Shown: piece by piece, positions 49,765 to 58,364 of the stretch
Layout of the letters: every line of letters begins with the position of its first letter
Position numbering within the stretch: the first letter of the stretch is position 1
From: CAIJMI01 sp043798445
Lineage (GTDB): Bacteria; Patescibacteriota; Microgenomatia; UBA10105; UBA927
Assembly: GCA_043798445.1 (NCBI GenBank)
Contig: JAZDOQ010000027.1
Span: 1-64,000, forward strand
Direction: 5' to 3'
DNA length: 64,000 bases
Notes under the pieces: model-generated
Database searches by the model: none
Told to the model about the DNA's origin: nothing
Seen by the model: the letters and a program-made list of their open reading frames with translations, nothing else
Position numbers and translations under genes: made by a program

Positions 49765-51075
49765 ATGAAAAAAATATTCATTATATTAACTTTTTTTCTC
49801 TCTTTTTTTATTCTTTTGGATTTAATACGTAGTTCCAATTCTATTAAAGCTCAAGGAAATGACCATGTTCCAGGACAAATTTTAGTTAAATTTAAAGAAA
49901 ATACTTCCCAGGAGGAAATCAACAGACAGCTTAATGGTCATCGGGCAAGCGTGAAAGAAAAAATAGAAAAACTCGGCGTTTTAGTACTTCGGGTTCCGGA
50001 AGTTGCCCAGGATCAAGTGTTAACAGCTTTGTCAAAAAATACTCATGTAGAGTTTGCGGAATTTGATTATCTTGCGGAAACCTTTACCATTCCGAATGAT
50101 CCTGACTTTGGTAATCAATGGGGTTTGGAAAATATTGGGCAGACAATTCAAGGTGTTCCTGGAATAATTGATGTAGATATTGATGCGTCAACAGCTTGGA
50201 ATATCACTCAAGGTGGGGTAAAAGTAGCCATTCTTGATACTGGAATTGATCAATATCATGAGGATTTAGACTCACAAATTGTTGTAAACAAAGACTTTAC
50301 TGGTTCAACGTCAGGATATAACGATATTTATGGACACGGGACTCATGTTAGCGGAATAGTGGCGGCACGAACTAATAACGGTATGGGGGGAGCGGGAGTT
50401 TGTCCTAACTGTCAATTGATGAATGGTAAAGTATTAAATGATAGTGCCTCAGGTGCTTATTCTTGGATAGCAAGCGGTATAACATGGGCAACAGATAATG
50501 GTGCAAAAGTTATCAATATGAGCTTAGGTGGTTCAACCCCATCAAAAACACTTGAGAGTGCAGTAAATTATGCATGGAATAACGGTGTCGTCGTCGTCGC
50601 CGCTGCAGGTAACTCTGGAAATACATCAAAAACATATCCCGCAGCTTATGTAAATGCCATTGCGGTTGCCGCAACTGATAATCAAGATAAAAAGGCTACG
50701 TTTTCAGAATACGGTAGTTGGGTGGATGTCGCCGCTCCCGGTGTTCATATTTATTCAACATGGAATGATGAAACGAGCACTTCGGCACCTTATCCAGTAT
50801 GTTATTCACCAACGCAATGTTATAAATATGCATCAGGAACTTCTATGTCTACTCCTATGACTACGGGAGTAGTTGCGTTGATTTGGTCGACAGGAAAATA
50901 TACAACCGCTTCAGAAGTAAGAAGTAGACTTGAATTGACCGCTGATAAAATAACAGGAACAGGAACATATTGGTTAGCAGGAAGAATAAATGCTGGTAAC
51001 GCAGTGGGTGATTATATTGCGCCAACTCCTACTCCTACACCAACTTCAAAACCAAAACCCGGCCGGAATAAGTAG
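49765..51075 (+). CDS. Secreted subtilisin-like serine protease (S8)
   Basis: 436 residues. Signal peptide (about 1-29), then an inhibitor-like propeptide (about 35-105, VPGQILVKFKENTSQEEI). The catalytic triad is Asp158 (VAILDTGID), His191 (YGHGTHVSG) and Ser360 (SGTSMSTPMTTG), with oxyanion Asn283 (AAAGNSG). The C-terminus is a Pro/Thr repeat ending KPKPGRNK, possibly a wall-binding tail. Complete and likely active, exported. TATAAT 10 nt before the ATG. Sits between beta 2 and alpha 2; gene content unlike its neighbours. Confidence 0.95.
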   Translation: MKKIFIILTFFLSFFILLDLIRSSNSIKAQGNDHVPGQILVKFKENTSQEEINRQLNGHRASVKEKIEKLGVLVLRVPEVAQDQVLTALSKNTHVEFAEFDYLAETFTIPNDPDFGNQWGLENIGQTIQGVPGIIDVDIDASTAWNITQGGVKVAILDTGIDQYHEDLDSQIVVNKDFTGSTSGYNDIYGHGTHVSGIVAARTNNGMGGAGVCPNCQLMNGKVLNDSASGAYSWIASGITWATDNGAKVINMSLGGSTPSKTLESAVNYAWNNGVVVVAAAGNSGNTSKTYPAAYVNAIAVAATDNQDKKATFSEYGSWVDVAAPGVHIYSTWNDETSTSAPYPVCYSPTQCYKYASGTSMSTPMTTGVVALIWSTGKYTTASEVRSRLELTADKITGTGTYWLAGRINAGNAVGDYIAPTPTPTPTSKPKPGRNK

Positions 51076-51135
51076 AGCTCAATAAGAGATAGGTTTAGTT
51101 TTAGCAAATACTTAACATCTAGATGTTATAAAATA

Positions 51136-51164
51136 AGTTCGAACATCATCCATTGCTCGGAGCC
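51136..51164 (+). repeat. Alpha repeat 2
   Basis: AGTTCGAACATCATCCATTG then CTCGGAGCC. Differs from alpha 1 in two places. Followed, as in alpha 1, by the GTTTGGAGCGTATTGACAAT hairpin and beta 3. Confidence 0.75.
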
Positions 51165-51208
51165 AGTGATAGTTTGGAGCGTATTGACAATCTAAACTAC
51201 TAATTAAA

Positions 51209-51257
51209 CATCAGCATTTAAGCCCTCTAATTCTAATTTACAATGTTTTGATATACT
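51209..51257 (+). repeat. Beta repeat 3, with promoter
   Basis: CATCAGCATTTAAGCCCTCT, then a stretch ending TTTGATATACT. The TATACT (51252-51257) lies 6 nt before ATG 51264, so the repeat supplies the -10 box of the downstream gene. Confidence 0.75.
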
Positions 51258-51263
51258 TCGGTT

Positions 51264-51731
51264 ATGGAAGAAAAAAGAAAAGACTTTCAAATTGTTGAGT
51301 TTCAACCTAAGTACCAAACAATGGTTATTGATCTTATTAGTAAAGTTTTGCGAGACCAGAAAGTTATTCCTGATTCTACGGAACCAATAGATGATGAAGA
51401 TTTACATTATATTCCAAGGATATATTTCGGTAAGGGAAGGTTCTGGGTTGCAGTACATAAAGAAAATGTGATCGGAACGGTTGCAATAAGAGATACGGGA
51501 GGTAATACAGCTAAATTAAATCGTATGTTTGTGGAGACTCAATTTCATGGAACTGGTATTGGTCAGACATTATTAGATTACGCTTTGGGTTTTGCAAGAG
51601 AACAGGGATTTAGGGAGATAATTTTGAATACGCATCTACTAATGAAAAGAGCGCACCGTTTTTATGAGAAAAACGGGTTTCAGAAAGTAAAAAAGGTTTC
51701 CGATACATATCATTATCAACGTAGTTTGTGA
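51264..51731 (+). CDS. GNAT-family N-acetyltransferase
   Basis: 155 residues. FWVAVHKENVIGTVAIRDTG and KLNRMFVETQFHGTGIGQTL hold the beta-4/beta-5 pair and the acetyl-CoA pyrophosphate loop (Q/RxxGxG/A as QFHGTGIG, near 93-100). HRFYEKNGFQKV closes the fold. Acetyl acceptor unknown. A single-gene unit of the array, between beta 3 and alpha 3. Confidence 0.9.
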   Translation: MEEKRKDFQIVEFQPKYQTMVIDLISKVLRDQKVIPDSTEPIDDEDLHYIPRIYFGKGRFWVAVHKENVIGTVAIRDTGGNTAKLNRMFVETQFHGTGIGQTLLDYALGFAREQGFREIILNTHLLMKRAHRFYEKNGFQKVKKVSDTYHYQRSL

Positions 51732-51738
51732 GATAAAA

Positions 51739-51767
51739 AGTCCGAACATCGTCCATTGCTCGGAGCA
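51739..51767 (+). repeat. Alpha repeat 3
   Basis: AGTCCGAACATCGTCCATTG then CTCGGAGCA; TCCGA and TCGGA pair. Not followed by beta: the next gene has its own operator-promoter region. Confidence 0.75.
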
Positions 51768-51790
51768 GAAATGAGTGGAAATAAAGCCAA

Positions 51791-51850
51791 AATCGTGAAT
51801 TTATATCAATTTTTACCTATTTTTCACGATTATGTTGACAAAATCGTGAA
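51791..51850 (+). promoter_or_regulatory. Three AATCGTGAA operator-like sites
   Basis: AATCGTGAA at 51791-51799 and 51842-51850 and its inverse, TTCACGATT, at 51824-51832. The last copy lies inside the spacer of the promoter of the Fic gene. The pair at 51791/51824 forms an inverted repeat. Likely repressor sites; the Fic protein's own C-terminal HTH-like part is a candidate binder. Confidence 0.7.
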
Positions 51851-51862
51851 TAAGTGTATAAT
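51835..51862 (+). promoter_or_regulatory. Consensus sigma-70 promoter of the Fic gene
   Basis: TTGACA (51835-51840), 16-nt spacer, TATAAT (51857-51862): both boxes perfect. Transcription would start at about the ATG (51871). The best promoter in the window, overlapped by an operator. Confidence 0.85.
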
Positions 51863-51870
51863 TCGACTAT

Positions 51871-52749
51871 ATGGCCAAAACACTTAATATTTTTAATAAG
51901 ATACGTTCTCTTCGTCAAAGATACTATCAAACAGCAATTGGTAAAGAGGCCCTTATTCAACTGATTAACGAAGCTGAAGTCGCTGACCAGGTTTATAACT
52001 CTAACGCTATTGAAAACAGTACGTTGACTCTCGAAGAAACTGAAAAAATTCTTCTCCAAATTGATTTGGATCGATATGTAACCGAACGGGAAATTTTTGA
52101 AACGAAGAATTTGGCACGGGTCGTTTCATACATAGATAAAAAAGCCAAGGAGCAGGAACTGACGTTGGACGTGATTTTATTTCTTCATAAAATGCTGATC
52201 TCTAATATTCGAGATGATGTTGCCGGAAGATTCAGAAAAGATAATGAATTTGTTCGAGTCGGTAGCCATATAGCCCCTGCTCCAAAAGAAATTACTGAGC
52301 GACTAGAAAACATGTTGGCGACACATAACGCTGCTAGTCATGAGCTTATTATTAAGCGTATCGCTCGTTTACATTTGACGTTTGAATACATCCATCCTTT
52401 TGTTGACGGGAATGGTCGTATTGGACGAGCAATCAATAATTATTTGCTTATTCGAGAAGGGTTTGTTCCCATAAACATAAAGTTTATTGATAGGAAAAAA
52501 TATTACGAGGCGTTTAAAGAATTTGATGGAAAAGAAGTAACGACGGTGATGGAAGAAATGGTGGGAAAAGCATTAACGAACAGTTATCACAAACGACTTG
52601 TGTATCTGGAGGGTAAAAAAATCATTACATTATCCGATTATGCTAAAAGTAATAAGCTTTCTCATTCCAATCTTATAAATAAAGCCGGTCGACAAACTAT
52701 TGAAGCTTTTTTGGAAAAGAATATTTGGAAAATTGGTGCCGACAAATGA
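51871..52749 (+). CDS. Fic-family protein, with self-inhibitory motif and C-terminal HTH-like region
   Basis: 292 residues. The Fic motif HPFVDGNGRIGR (175-186) has the catalytic His and the nucleotide-binding residues. The inhibitory helix motif S-N-A-I-E-N (44-49) is N-terminal (class II). The C-terminal ITLSDYAKSNKLSHSNLIN, ending in KNIWKIG, looks like a winged-HTH. Fic enzymes transfer AMP to target proteins, often as toxins or regulators. The regulated promoter and the HTH-like part suggest self-control. Array unit between alpha 3 and beta 4. Confidence 0.93.
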   Translation: MAKTLNIFNKIRSLRQRYYQTAIGKEALIQLINEAEVADQVYNSNAIENSTLTLEETEKILLQIDLDRYVTEREIFETKNLARVVSYIDKKAKEQELTLDVILFLHKMLISNIRDDVAGRFRKDNEFVRVGSHIAPAPKEITERLENMLATHNAASHELIIKRIARLHLTFEYIHPFVDGNGRIGRAINNYLLIREGFVPINIKFIDRKKYYEAFKEFDGKEVTTVMEEMVGKALTNSYHKRLVYLEGKKIITLSDYAKSNKLSHSNLINKAGRQTIEAFLEKNIWKIGADK

Positions 52750-52760
52750 GCTATTATCAT

Positions 52761-52809
52761 ATCAGCATTTAAGCCTTCTAATATTAGTTTACAATGTTCT
52801 TGATATACT
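52761..52809 (+). repeat. Beta repeat 4, with promoter
   Basis: ATCAGCATTTAAGCCTTCTA then a stretch ending TTGATATACT. TATACT (52804-52809) lies 6 nt before ATG 52816. No alpha repeat is seen between the Fic stop and this beta copy. Confidence 0.75.
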
Positions 52810-52815
52810 ATTTGT

Positions 52816-53808
52816 ATGACACTTTTAAAACCACCAAAACTTCAACGAGGGGATACAATTGGTATTGTGGCCACTTCTTTTCCTTTACCTAGAAATGAAT
52901 TTCCAGATTCATCCTACATTCAAGAATACAAAATCGCTATCCAAGAGTTGGAAAATATGGGTTTCAAAGTTAAGGAAGGGAAAAACTTAAATAGAGTAAA
53001 ATGGTGGTTTGCGGGAACTGCTCAAGAAAGAGCGACAGACATAAATGAAATGTTTACCGACCCAGAAGTTAAAGCAATCATGGTTCATGAAGGAGGACAG
53101 TCAGCAATTGCAGTATTGGAATTAATTGACTATGAGCTTGTAAAAAAGCACCCAAAACCCTTCATTGGTTTTTCTGATGTGACAAACATTCATATAGCTT
53201 TGCATGCACAAACAGGTCTTGTTGGATTTCATGGACCGCTTTTAACTTATAGTCTTGGCAAAATATGGGAGAAATATTTACCTGACAAAAAAGAAGAAGG
53301 AAAATCACGACTATTGAATATGTTAACTTCAGACAAACCTGCTGGAGTTATTTCACCCTTTACCGAGTGGCAATGTTGGAAAGAGGGGGAAGCAGAAGGC
53401 ACTTTATTTGGTGGGAATTTAGGAAACCTTGCATCATTAGTTGGAACAAAATATTTTCCCAAGCTTGATGATATTCAAAACTCGATACTTTTTTGGGAAA
53501 TTGATAATGTACCATCATACAGAATTGAAAAAGGATTGTATCAGCTCAAATATGCGGGAATATTAGATTGCATATCCGGAATGTTGGTTGGTAAGCTACC
53601 TGATATTAAGAGAACTGCATGGGAAGGACTTCAAGAACCAACTCTAAAAGAGATTGTGTTGGAGACATTGAAGGACTACAGCTTTCCTATAATTGGTGAA
53701 GTTGATTTTGGGCATAAAACAGTTGATACACCAATGCCCATTGGTATACGAGCCAAAATGATTGCTAAAGAATTACGTTTGGAGTTTTTAGAAGCTGCTG
53801 TTCAATAG
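52816..53808 (+). CDS. S66-family LD-carboxypeptidase (MccF-like)
   Basis: 330 residues. The nucleophile Ser lies in FIGFSDVTNIHIAL (near 116), the Glu in LFWEIDN (near 230) and the His in VDFGHKTVDTPMPIG (near 300). Family members cut LD-peptide bonds in cell-wall recycling, or (MccF) hydrolyse microcin C-like peptide-nucleotides and give immunity. The WWFAGTAQERATDINEMF loop and length fit MccF-like members. As array cargo, antibiotic-peptide resistance is an attractive but unproved role. Confidence 0.9.
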   Translation: MTLLKPPKLQRGDTIGIVATSFPLPRNEFPDSSYIQEYKIAIQELENMGFKVKEGKNLNRVKWWFAGTAQERATDINEMFTDPEVKAIMVHEGGQSAIAVLELIDYELVKKHPKPFIGFSDVTNIHIALHAQTGLVGFHGPLLTYSLGKIWEKYLPDKKEEGKSRLLNMLTSDKPAGVISPFTEWQCWKEGEAEGTLFGGNLGNLASLVGTKYFPKLDDIQNSILFWEIDNVPSYRIEKGLYQLKYAGILDCISGMLVGKLPDIKRTAWEGLQEPTLKEIVLETLKDYSFPIIGEVDFGHKTVDTPMPIGIRAKMIAKELRLEFLEAAVQ

Positions 53809-53818
53809 TGCATATAGA

Positions 53819-53878
53819 AGGTTCGAACATCCTCACTGAAAATCAAATGATTTCCAGCATAAACCATTGCGCGGAGCA
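53819..53878 (+). repeat. Alpha repeat 4, longer form
   Basis: AGGTTCGAACATCCTCAC, an insert with a GAAAATCAAATGATTTC hairpin, then CCATTGCGCGGAGCA. The left part is almost the tRNA-Asn T-arm (AGGTTCGAATCCTC). Confidence 0.75.
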
Positions 53879-53904
53879 AGAGAAGCATTTGATATAATAC
53901 ATTC

Positions 53905-54249
53905 ATGGTAATTACAAAAACTACTCCGTTTACCTCAGAGGAAATTCAACAACTTCGGGAACAATTCGACAGTTATATTAAAACCGTCATTGATATTGAA
54001 AAGAAGATTTGTTCAGCAGGATGTGATCGGCATTTTGAGTCGGAAAAGATATTTCTTGATCAAGGATCAAAACAGGGGAATGTTTGGGGTGGTGGAATCG
54101 ATTTGGAGACAAAAACGGTAGATGGTAATTCATTCATAAATATTCGTCCCAGCCAAGGAAATACAAGTAATGAAATACAAGATTCAGGTATTCGGAAGTC
54201 TTTTGAAGAACTAACTAAATATTTTTTTGATGAGATATATGGAAAATAA
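53905..54249 (+). CDS. Hypothetical protein
   Basis: 114 residues, soluble, not recognised. Acidic with two Cys near 35-40 (KICSAGCDRHFESEK). TATAAT (53893-53898) 6 nt before the ATG. It overlaps the next small gene by about 20 bp, so the two form a pair within one array unit, a layout seen in toxin-antitoxin modules, but neither protein matches a known family to my eye. Confidence 0.7.
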   Translation: MVITKTTPFTSEEIQQLREQFDSYIKTVIDIEKKICSAGCDRHFESEKIFLDQGSKQGNVWGGGIDLETKTVDGNSFINIRPSQGNTSNEIQDSGIRKSFEELTKYFFDEIYGK

Positions 54250-54487
54250 AATAGCATTAGCATCACTTGCTATGGACTTAAAGCGTGTTGCGCTTGGACT
54301 TCATAGAAAATCAAATACCATGGCAAACCGATTTTTACATGAAGCTATGAAACGGAAAGATGAAGTGGATACAAAAAAACTCCATCCTTATATGCAACAC
54401 ATTTTTATGAAATTAAATGAACAACTTGATGCTGAAGATGCACTCATGTATAGTACCCGTATTCAAAACTACGTACTATACAAATAG
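54230..54487 (+). CDS. Small basic hypothetical protein
   Basis: 85 residues if started at ATG 54230; ATG 54239 is also possible. Helical, rich in Lys, Arg, Met and Leu (LASLAMDLKRVALGLHRKSN). Not recognised. Overlaps the upstream gene; second member of the last tRNA-Asn array unit. Confidence 0.65.
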   Translation: MRYMENKIALASLAMDLKRVALGLHRKSNTMANRFLHEAMKRKDEVDTKKLHPYMQHIFMKLNEQLDAEDALMYSTRIQNYVLYK

Positions 54488-54488
54488 A

Positions 54489-54537
54489 TGGTTCGAACAT
54501 TTCCCTAAAGGCAAGCAAGCGTCTGTTGTGCGGAGCA
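54489..54537 (+). repeat. Alpha repeat 5, last of array
   Basis: TGGTTCGAACATTTCCC, an insert with a CTAAAGGCAAGCAAGCGTCT stretch, then TTGTGCGGAGCA. T-arm-like start and tRNA-like GGAGCA end as in the others. Marks the distal edge of the array. Confidence 0.7.
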
Positions 54538-54570
54538 ATATAGATTACCGTGGTAAAATACACGTACTGT

Positions 54571-55215
54571 ATGCGATTTAAAAACAGGGTAGAAGCAGGA
54601 AAAAAATTAGCCATCACTTTAAGAGAATATAGAAGAGAAAATGTTGTCGTATATGGTCTTCCCAGAGGCGGAGTGGTGTTAGCGTACGAAATCGCAAAAT
54701 ATCTGCGGTCTCCGCTTGAATTAATTATTATTCGTAAAATCGGTCATCCGTATTCTCCTGAATATGCGGTGGGAGTTGTTGCACAAGACGGGTGTACTCT
54801 CTATAACGAAAAAGAAATCACATTGATAGATAAAGTCTGGTTAGAGAATGAAAGGGATATAAAAAGAAAAGAAGCTCAACGGAGGAGAGCGTTGTATAAC
54901 GTTTGCGGAACTCCTGTATCAGCCGAAGGGAAAATAGCGATTCTCGTTGATGACGGTATCGCTACAGGACTGACGGTAACAGTGGGGATTTTGGAACTCA
55001 ACCATCAAAAACCCAAAAAAATGATAGTTGCTGTTCCTGTTTGCCCTAAAAGCTTTGCAGACGAAATAAAAGCAGAGGGATATGATTGTGTTGCTCTTGA
55101 CACGCCGTTTCTTCATGCAGATGCGGTAAATGCGTATTATGAAGAATTTCCACAAGTGTCGGATGAGGAGGTTATTCGTTTGATACGCCAAAACCATTCT
55201 ACGACATATTTGTAA
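54571..55215 (+). CDS. Phosphoribosyltransferase-domain protein
   Basis: 214 residues from ATG 54571; a TAAAAT box (54555-54560) 10 nt before it lies inside the longer GTG-started frame and argues against the GTG. VVVYGLPRGGVVLAYEIAKYL and the PRPP loop ILVDDGIATGLTVTVGI (near 130-146) are typical. Members of this group are often fused to or near dienelactone hydrolase-like proteins; substrate unknown. First gene after the array. Confidence 0.88.
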   Translation: MRFKNRVEAGKKLAITLREYRRENVVVYGLPRGGVVLAYEIAKYLRSPLELIIIRKIGHPYSPEYAVGVVAQDGCTLYNEKEITLIDKVWLENERDIKRKEAQRRRALYNVCGTPVSAEGKIAILVDDGIATGLTVTVGILELNHQKPKKMIVAVPVCPKSFADEIKAEGYDCVALDTPFLHADAVNAYYEEFPQVSDEEVIRLIRQNHSTTYL

Positions 55216-55251
55216 GGAAATATCCTCGTATATAAATGGTATACTAAATTT

Positions 55252-55839
55252 ATGCGCCGTAAACGACGTATCTATGCACACAACCATTTACACAAATGGA
55301 AGTATAAAAATATTACCCTGGCATTCATCGGGATATTGGTAGCAGTGCTCCTTTCCCAAATTGAAGGCTTTCATTCTTTTCTTACTCATCTAGGAGGATT
55401 TGGGTATATCGGAGCATTTGTTTCAGGGACGTTGTTTGTTTCAACATTTACAGTGGCGACCAGTGCGTTGGTTTTATTAACGCTTGCCGAAACAGTATCC
55501 CCCATAGAAATTGGCTTAATTGCAGGACTGGGTGCAGTTGTTGGTGATATGATTATTTTCCATTTCATAAAAGATAATTTGTCTTCTGAAATTGAAGATG
55601 TCTACAATAATTTTGACAGGAAAAAACATCTTAAAAAACTCTTTCACACAAAATATTTTAACTGGATGCTGCCAATTTTTGGAGCAATTATCATCGCTTC
55701 ACCGCTTCCGGATGAATTAGGAGTAAGCATGATTGGCTTGTCAAAAATGAGTACGGTTCGATTTATTCTTCTTTCGTATGTCCTCAATTCTATAGGAATA
55801 TTTTTAGTTGTATCAGCGTCCTTGTTAATTAAACCATAA
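55252..55839 (+). CDS. Polytopic membrane protein, VTT-like
   Basis: 195 residues with about five hydrophobic segments and a basic N-terminus. FGYIGAFVSGTLFVSTFTVA and IASPLPDELGVSMIGLSKM give a weak match to small DedA-like proteins. TATACT (55240-55245) 6 nt before the ATG. Precedes the P-type ATPase by 5 bp. Confidence 0.78.
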   Translation: MRRKRRIYAHNHLHKWKYKNITLAFIGILVAVLLSQIEGFHSFLTHLGGFGYIGAFVSGTLFVSTFTVATSALVLLTLAETVSPIEIGLIAGLGAVVGDMIIFHFIKDNLSSEIEDVYNNFDRKKHLKKLFHTKYFNWMLPIFGAIIIASPLPDELGVSMIGLSKMSTVRFILLSYVLNSIGIFLVVSASLLIKP

Positions 55840-55844
55840 AAAAT

Positions 55845-58283
55845 ATGTTTCCAAATGAACAAGGATTATCTAAGGAAGAAATAATGAAGAGACAGCAACA
55901 GTATGGTCTTAACGTTCTTCCTGAAAAACCGCCACCAAGTCAACTATCCCTTGTTGTTGCACAATTAAAAAGTCCGCTTGTTTATATTCTGTTGATTGCA
56001 GCACTCGTAACGATCGCAATAGGACATATAACTGATGCATGTATCATTCTTGTTGCCGTTCTTCTCAACACGTTTCTGGGGTATATTCAAGAACGACGTG
56101 CAACGAATGCGCTATTCGCTCTTAAAAAATATGTAACTCACACATCCGTTGTCATACGGGAGGGGAAGCGAATGACAGTACGCACAACTGATATAGTCCC
56201 CGGTGACATTGTTATATTGGACCAGGGAGTCAAGATTCCTGCTGACGGAATACTTCTTTTTGCCAATCGGCTCTATATTGACGAATCTCTTTTAACCGGC
56301 GAAAGTGTACCTGTTAATAAAAAGAAGGATGATGAAGTGTCTATGGGCACTATTGTTGCTTCAGGACAGGGGATGATACGCGTTGAGACAATAGGTGCAC
56401 AGACCAAAATGGGAACAATAGCAATGCACATCCAACAGGATGAGGAAGATACACCATTGCAACGTCAATTGAAGAAATTCAGCAAACAATTAGTTATGGT
56501 GATTGGAATACTCATCACATCGGTGTTGCTTCTTGGTATTATTTACCAGTTTAGCCTGACTGAAATATTTGTAATATCTGTTGCTCTTGCGGTATCAAGT
56601 ATTCCTGAGGGGCTGTTAGTGTCACTGACGGTTGTTCTTGCCATCGGCATGCAAAAAATAGTGAGGCACCGCGGACTCGTGAGGAAACTATCAGCAGCAG
56701 AGACACTCGGCGGGGTAACCGTTATTTGTGTTGATAAAACGGGCACTCTAACACAAGGAAAAATGACAGTTGTTGATCATTTAGGTGATGAAAAAGAATT
56801 GGCAAAGCAGACACTTCTGGCAAACGATTTAGATGATCCCATGATTATTTCTGCATTTACATGGGGAAGAACTATCATTAAAGATTTTGTCTCTGAACAT
56901 CAACGTCTTGACAGTATTCCGTTTTCGCCAAAAGAACGGTTTTTTATAAGTCTTCATACCTGGACAGATACAACAAATATGATTTTTGTCAACGGCGCTC
57001 CAGAGTTGCTCCTTTCGTGGTCAAATACAACAGAAAGTGAAAAGAATGAAATGCGTGAAACAATTGAAACACTGACAAAACAAGGAAAACGATTGATTGG
57101 ATTTGCACGAAAAGAGGTGGGTAATACAAAAAAAATCATAGAACAGGATGATGCAAAAGAGGGATTAACGTGGGTGGGGTTATTAGCGTTTTCAGACCCC
57201 GTACGCTTAGGAGTGAAAGAGGCATTGGATATAGCAAAAACTGCTGGTATAAAAACAATTGTTATTACTGGTGATTATCCAAAAACATCAGAATTTGTTT
57301 TGTCAGAGCTTGGTATGCCGGTTGATGAAAAAGAAATCATTCTAGGAGAGGAGCTTGAAAACAGTACACCCGATATATTAAAAGAAAAAGTGAAAATAAT
57401 ACGGTTATTTGCCAGAACTACCCCTGATCAAAAATTACTGATTGTGGACGCATTGAAAAAGAATGGAGAAATTGTTGCCATGATGGGAGACGGAGTAAAT
57501 GATGCACCAGCCCTCCATAAAGCTGATATAGGTATTGTTGTAGGAGAAGCGACAGATGTTGCCAAAGAATCGGCAGACCTAGTGCTTCTTGATTCAAACT
57601 TTTCAACGATCGTGAAAGCAATAGAGGAGGGAAGATCAATGTTTGAAAATATAAGAAAGATTATTTTATATCTCATGAGTGATGCGTTTGCGGAGATTAT
57701 CGTTATTATCGGAGGTATCATACTTGGTCTGCCTCTTCCTCTTACTGCTGTGCAGATTTTGTGGATTAATTTGGTGTCTGATGGATTTCCTAATCTTTCA
57801 TTGACCATTGATCCAAAACGACGCGACCTCATGAAGGAACACCCAAGAAATCCAAAAGAACGGTTGGTAAACAGATGGATGATGGTGCTTCTTGGCACCG
57901 TAAGCACTGTGGCGGGATTGTTGGCATTATCATCGTTCGTTGTGATATATAACATATCAGGAAGTGTGATGCTGGCACGGTCATTTACATTTATTGTGCT
58001 TGGGTTAAACTCTCTAACATACGTATTTTCCGTACGCGTGCTGATGATGCCATTTTGGAAAAATCATGTATTTGAAAATAAATGGCTGGTTTTAGCTGTT
58101 GGAGCTGGATTCTGTTTGCAAGTTGTTCCGTTCCTTACTCCATCGCTACGGCAATTTTTTGGATTGACACACCTTTCTTTTTCATATTGGATTACAGCAA
58201 TAGCGTTATCTATAACGATGTTTTTTGTGATAGAAATATTTAAACTGGTGTATCGATATAGAAGAGTAAAAAGACGATCGTGA
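55845..58283 (+). CDS. P-type cation-transporting ATPase (type II, Ca-like)
   Basis: 812 residues. TGES (151-154) in the actuator domain, PEGL (254-257) in helix M4, phosphorylated Asp297 (DKTGTLT), MMGDGVNDAPAL in the hinge. In M6, LWINLVSDGFPNLSL keeps the Asn and Asp ion ligands of calcium pumps. In M5 the Glu is kept (SDAFAEIIV) but the Asn is lost. Ten membrane segments expected. Exports a cation, most likely calcium. Confidence 0.93.
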   Translation: MFPNEQGLSKEEIMKRQQQYGLNVLPEKPPPSQLSLVVAQLKSPLVYILLIAALVTIAIGHITDACIILVAVLLNTFLGYIQERRATNALFALKKYVTHTSVVIREGKRMTVRTTDIVPGDIVILDQGVKIPADGILLFANRLYIDESLLTGESVPVNKKKDDEVSMGTIVASGQGMIRVETIGAQTKMGTIAMHIQQDEEDTPLQRQLKKFSKQLVMVIGILITSVLLLGIIYQFSLTEIFVISVALAVSSIPEGLLVSLTVVLAIGMQKIVRHRGLVRKLSAAETLGGVTVICVDKTGTLTQGKMTVVDHLGDEKELAKQTLLANDLDDPMIISAFTWGRTIIKDFVSEHQRLDSIPFSPKERFFISLHTWTDTTNMIFVNGAPELLLSWSNTTESEKNEMRETIETLTKQGKRLIGFARKEVGNTKKIIEQDDAKEGLTWVGLLAFSDPVRLGVKEALDIAKTAGIKTIVITGDYPKTSEFVLSELGMPVDEKEIILGEELENSTPDILKEKVKIIRLFARTTPDQKLLIVDALKKNGEIVAMMGDGVNDAPALHKADIGIVVGEATDVAKESADLVLLDSNFSTIVKAIEEGRSMFENIRKIILYLMSDAFAEIIVIIGGIILGLPLPLTAVQILWINLVSDGFPNLSLTIDPKRRDLMKEHPRNPKERLVNRWMMVLLGTVSTVAGLLALSSFVVIYNISGSVMLARSFTFIVLGLNSLTYVFSVRVLMMPFWKNHVFENKWLVLAVGAGFCLQVVPFLTPSLRQFFGLTHLSFSYWITAIALSITMFFVIEIFKLVYRYRRVKRRS

Positions 58284-58364
58284 TGATTTTGTGAGATGCG
58301 CTCATTGGCGTATGCTGTATACTGAATGTATACGAAAAAACACAAGAATTTTTTTCAACATATC

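Noticed and set aside
47471..54540. CRISPR array
   Set aside because: Repeats are 50 bp or less but spaced by whole genes of 0.4-1.6 kb; there are no short regular spacers and no cas genes.
47414..54540. Classic integron with attC sites
   Set aside because: No integron integrase and no clear RYYYAAC/GTTRRRY box pairs; repeats resemble a tRNA end instead.
57428..57955. 175-residue minus-strand frame in the P-type ATPase
   Set aside because: Antisense shadow of conserved helices M5-M6.
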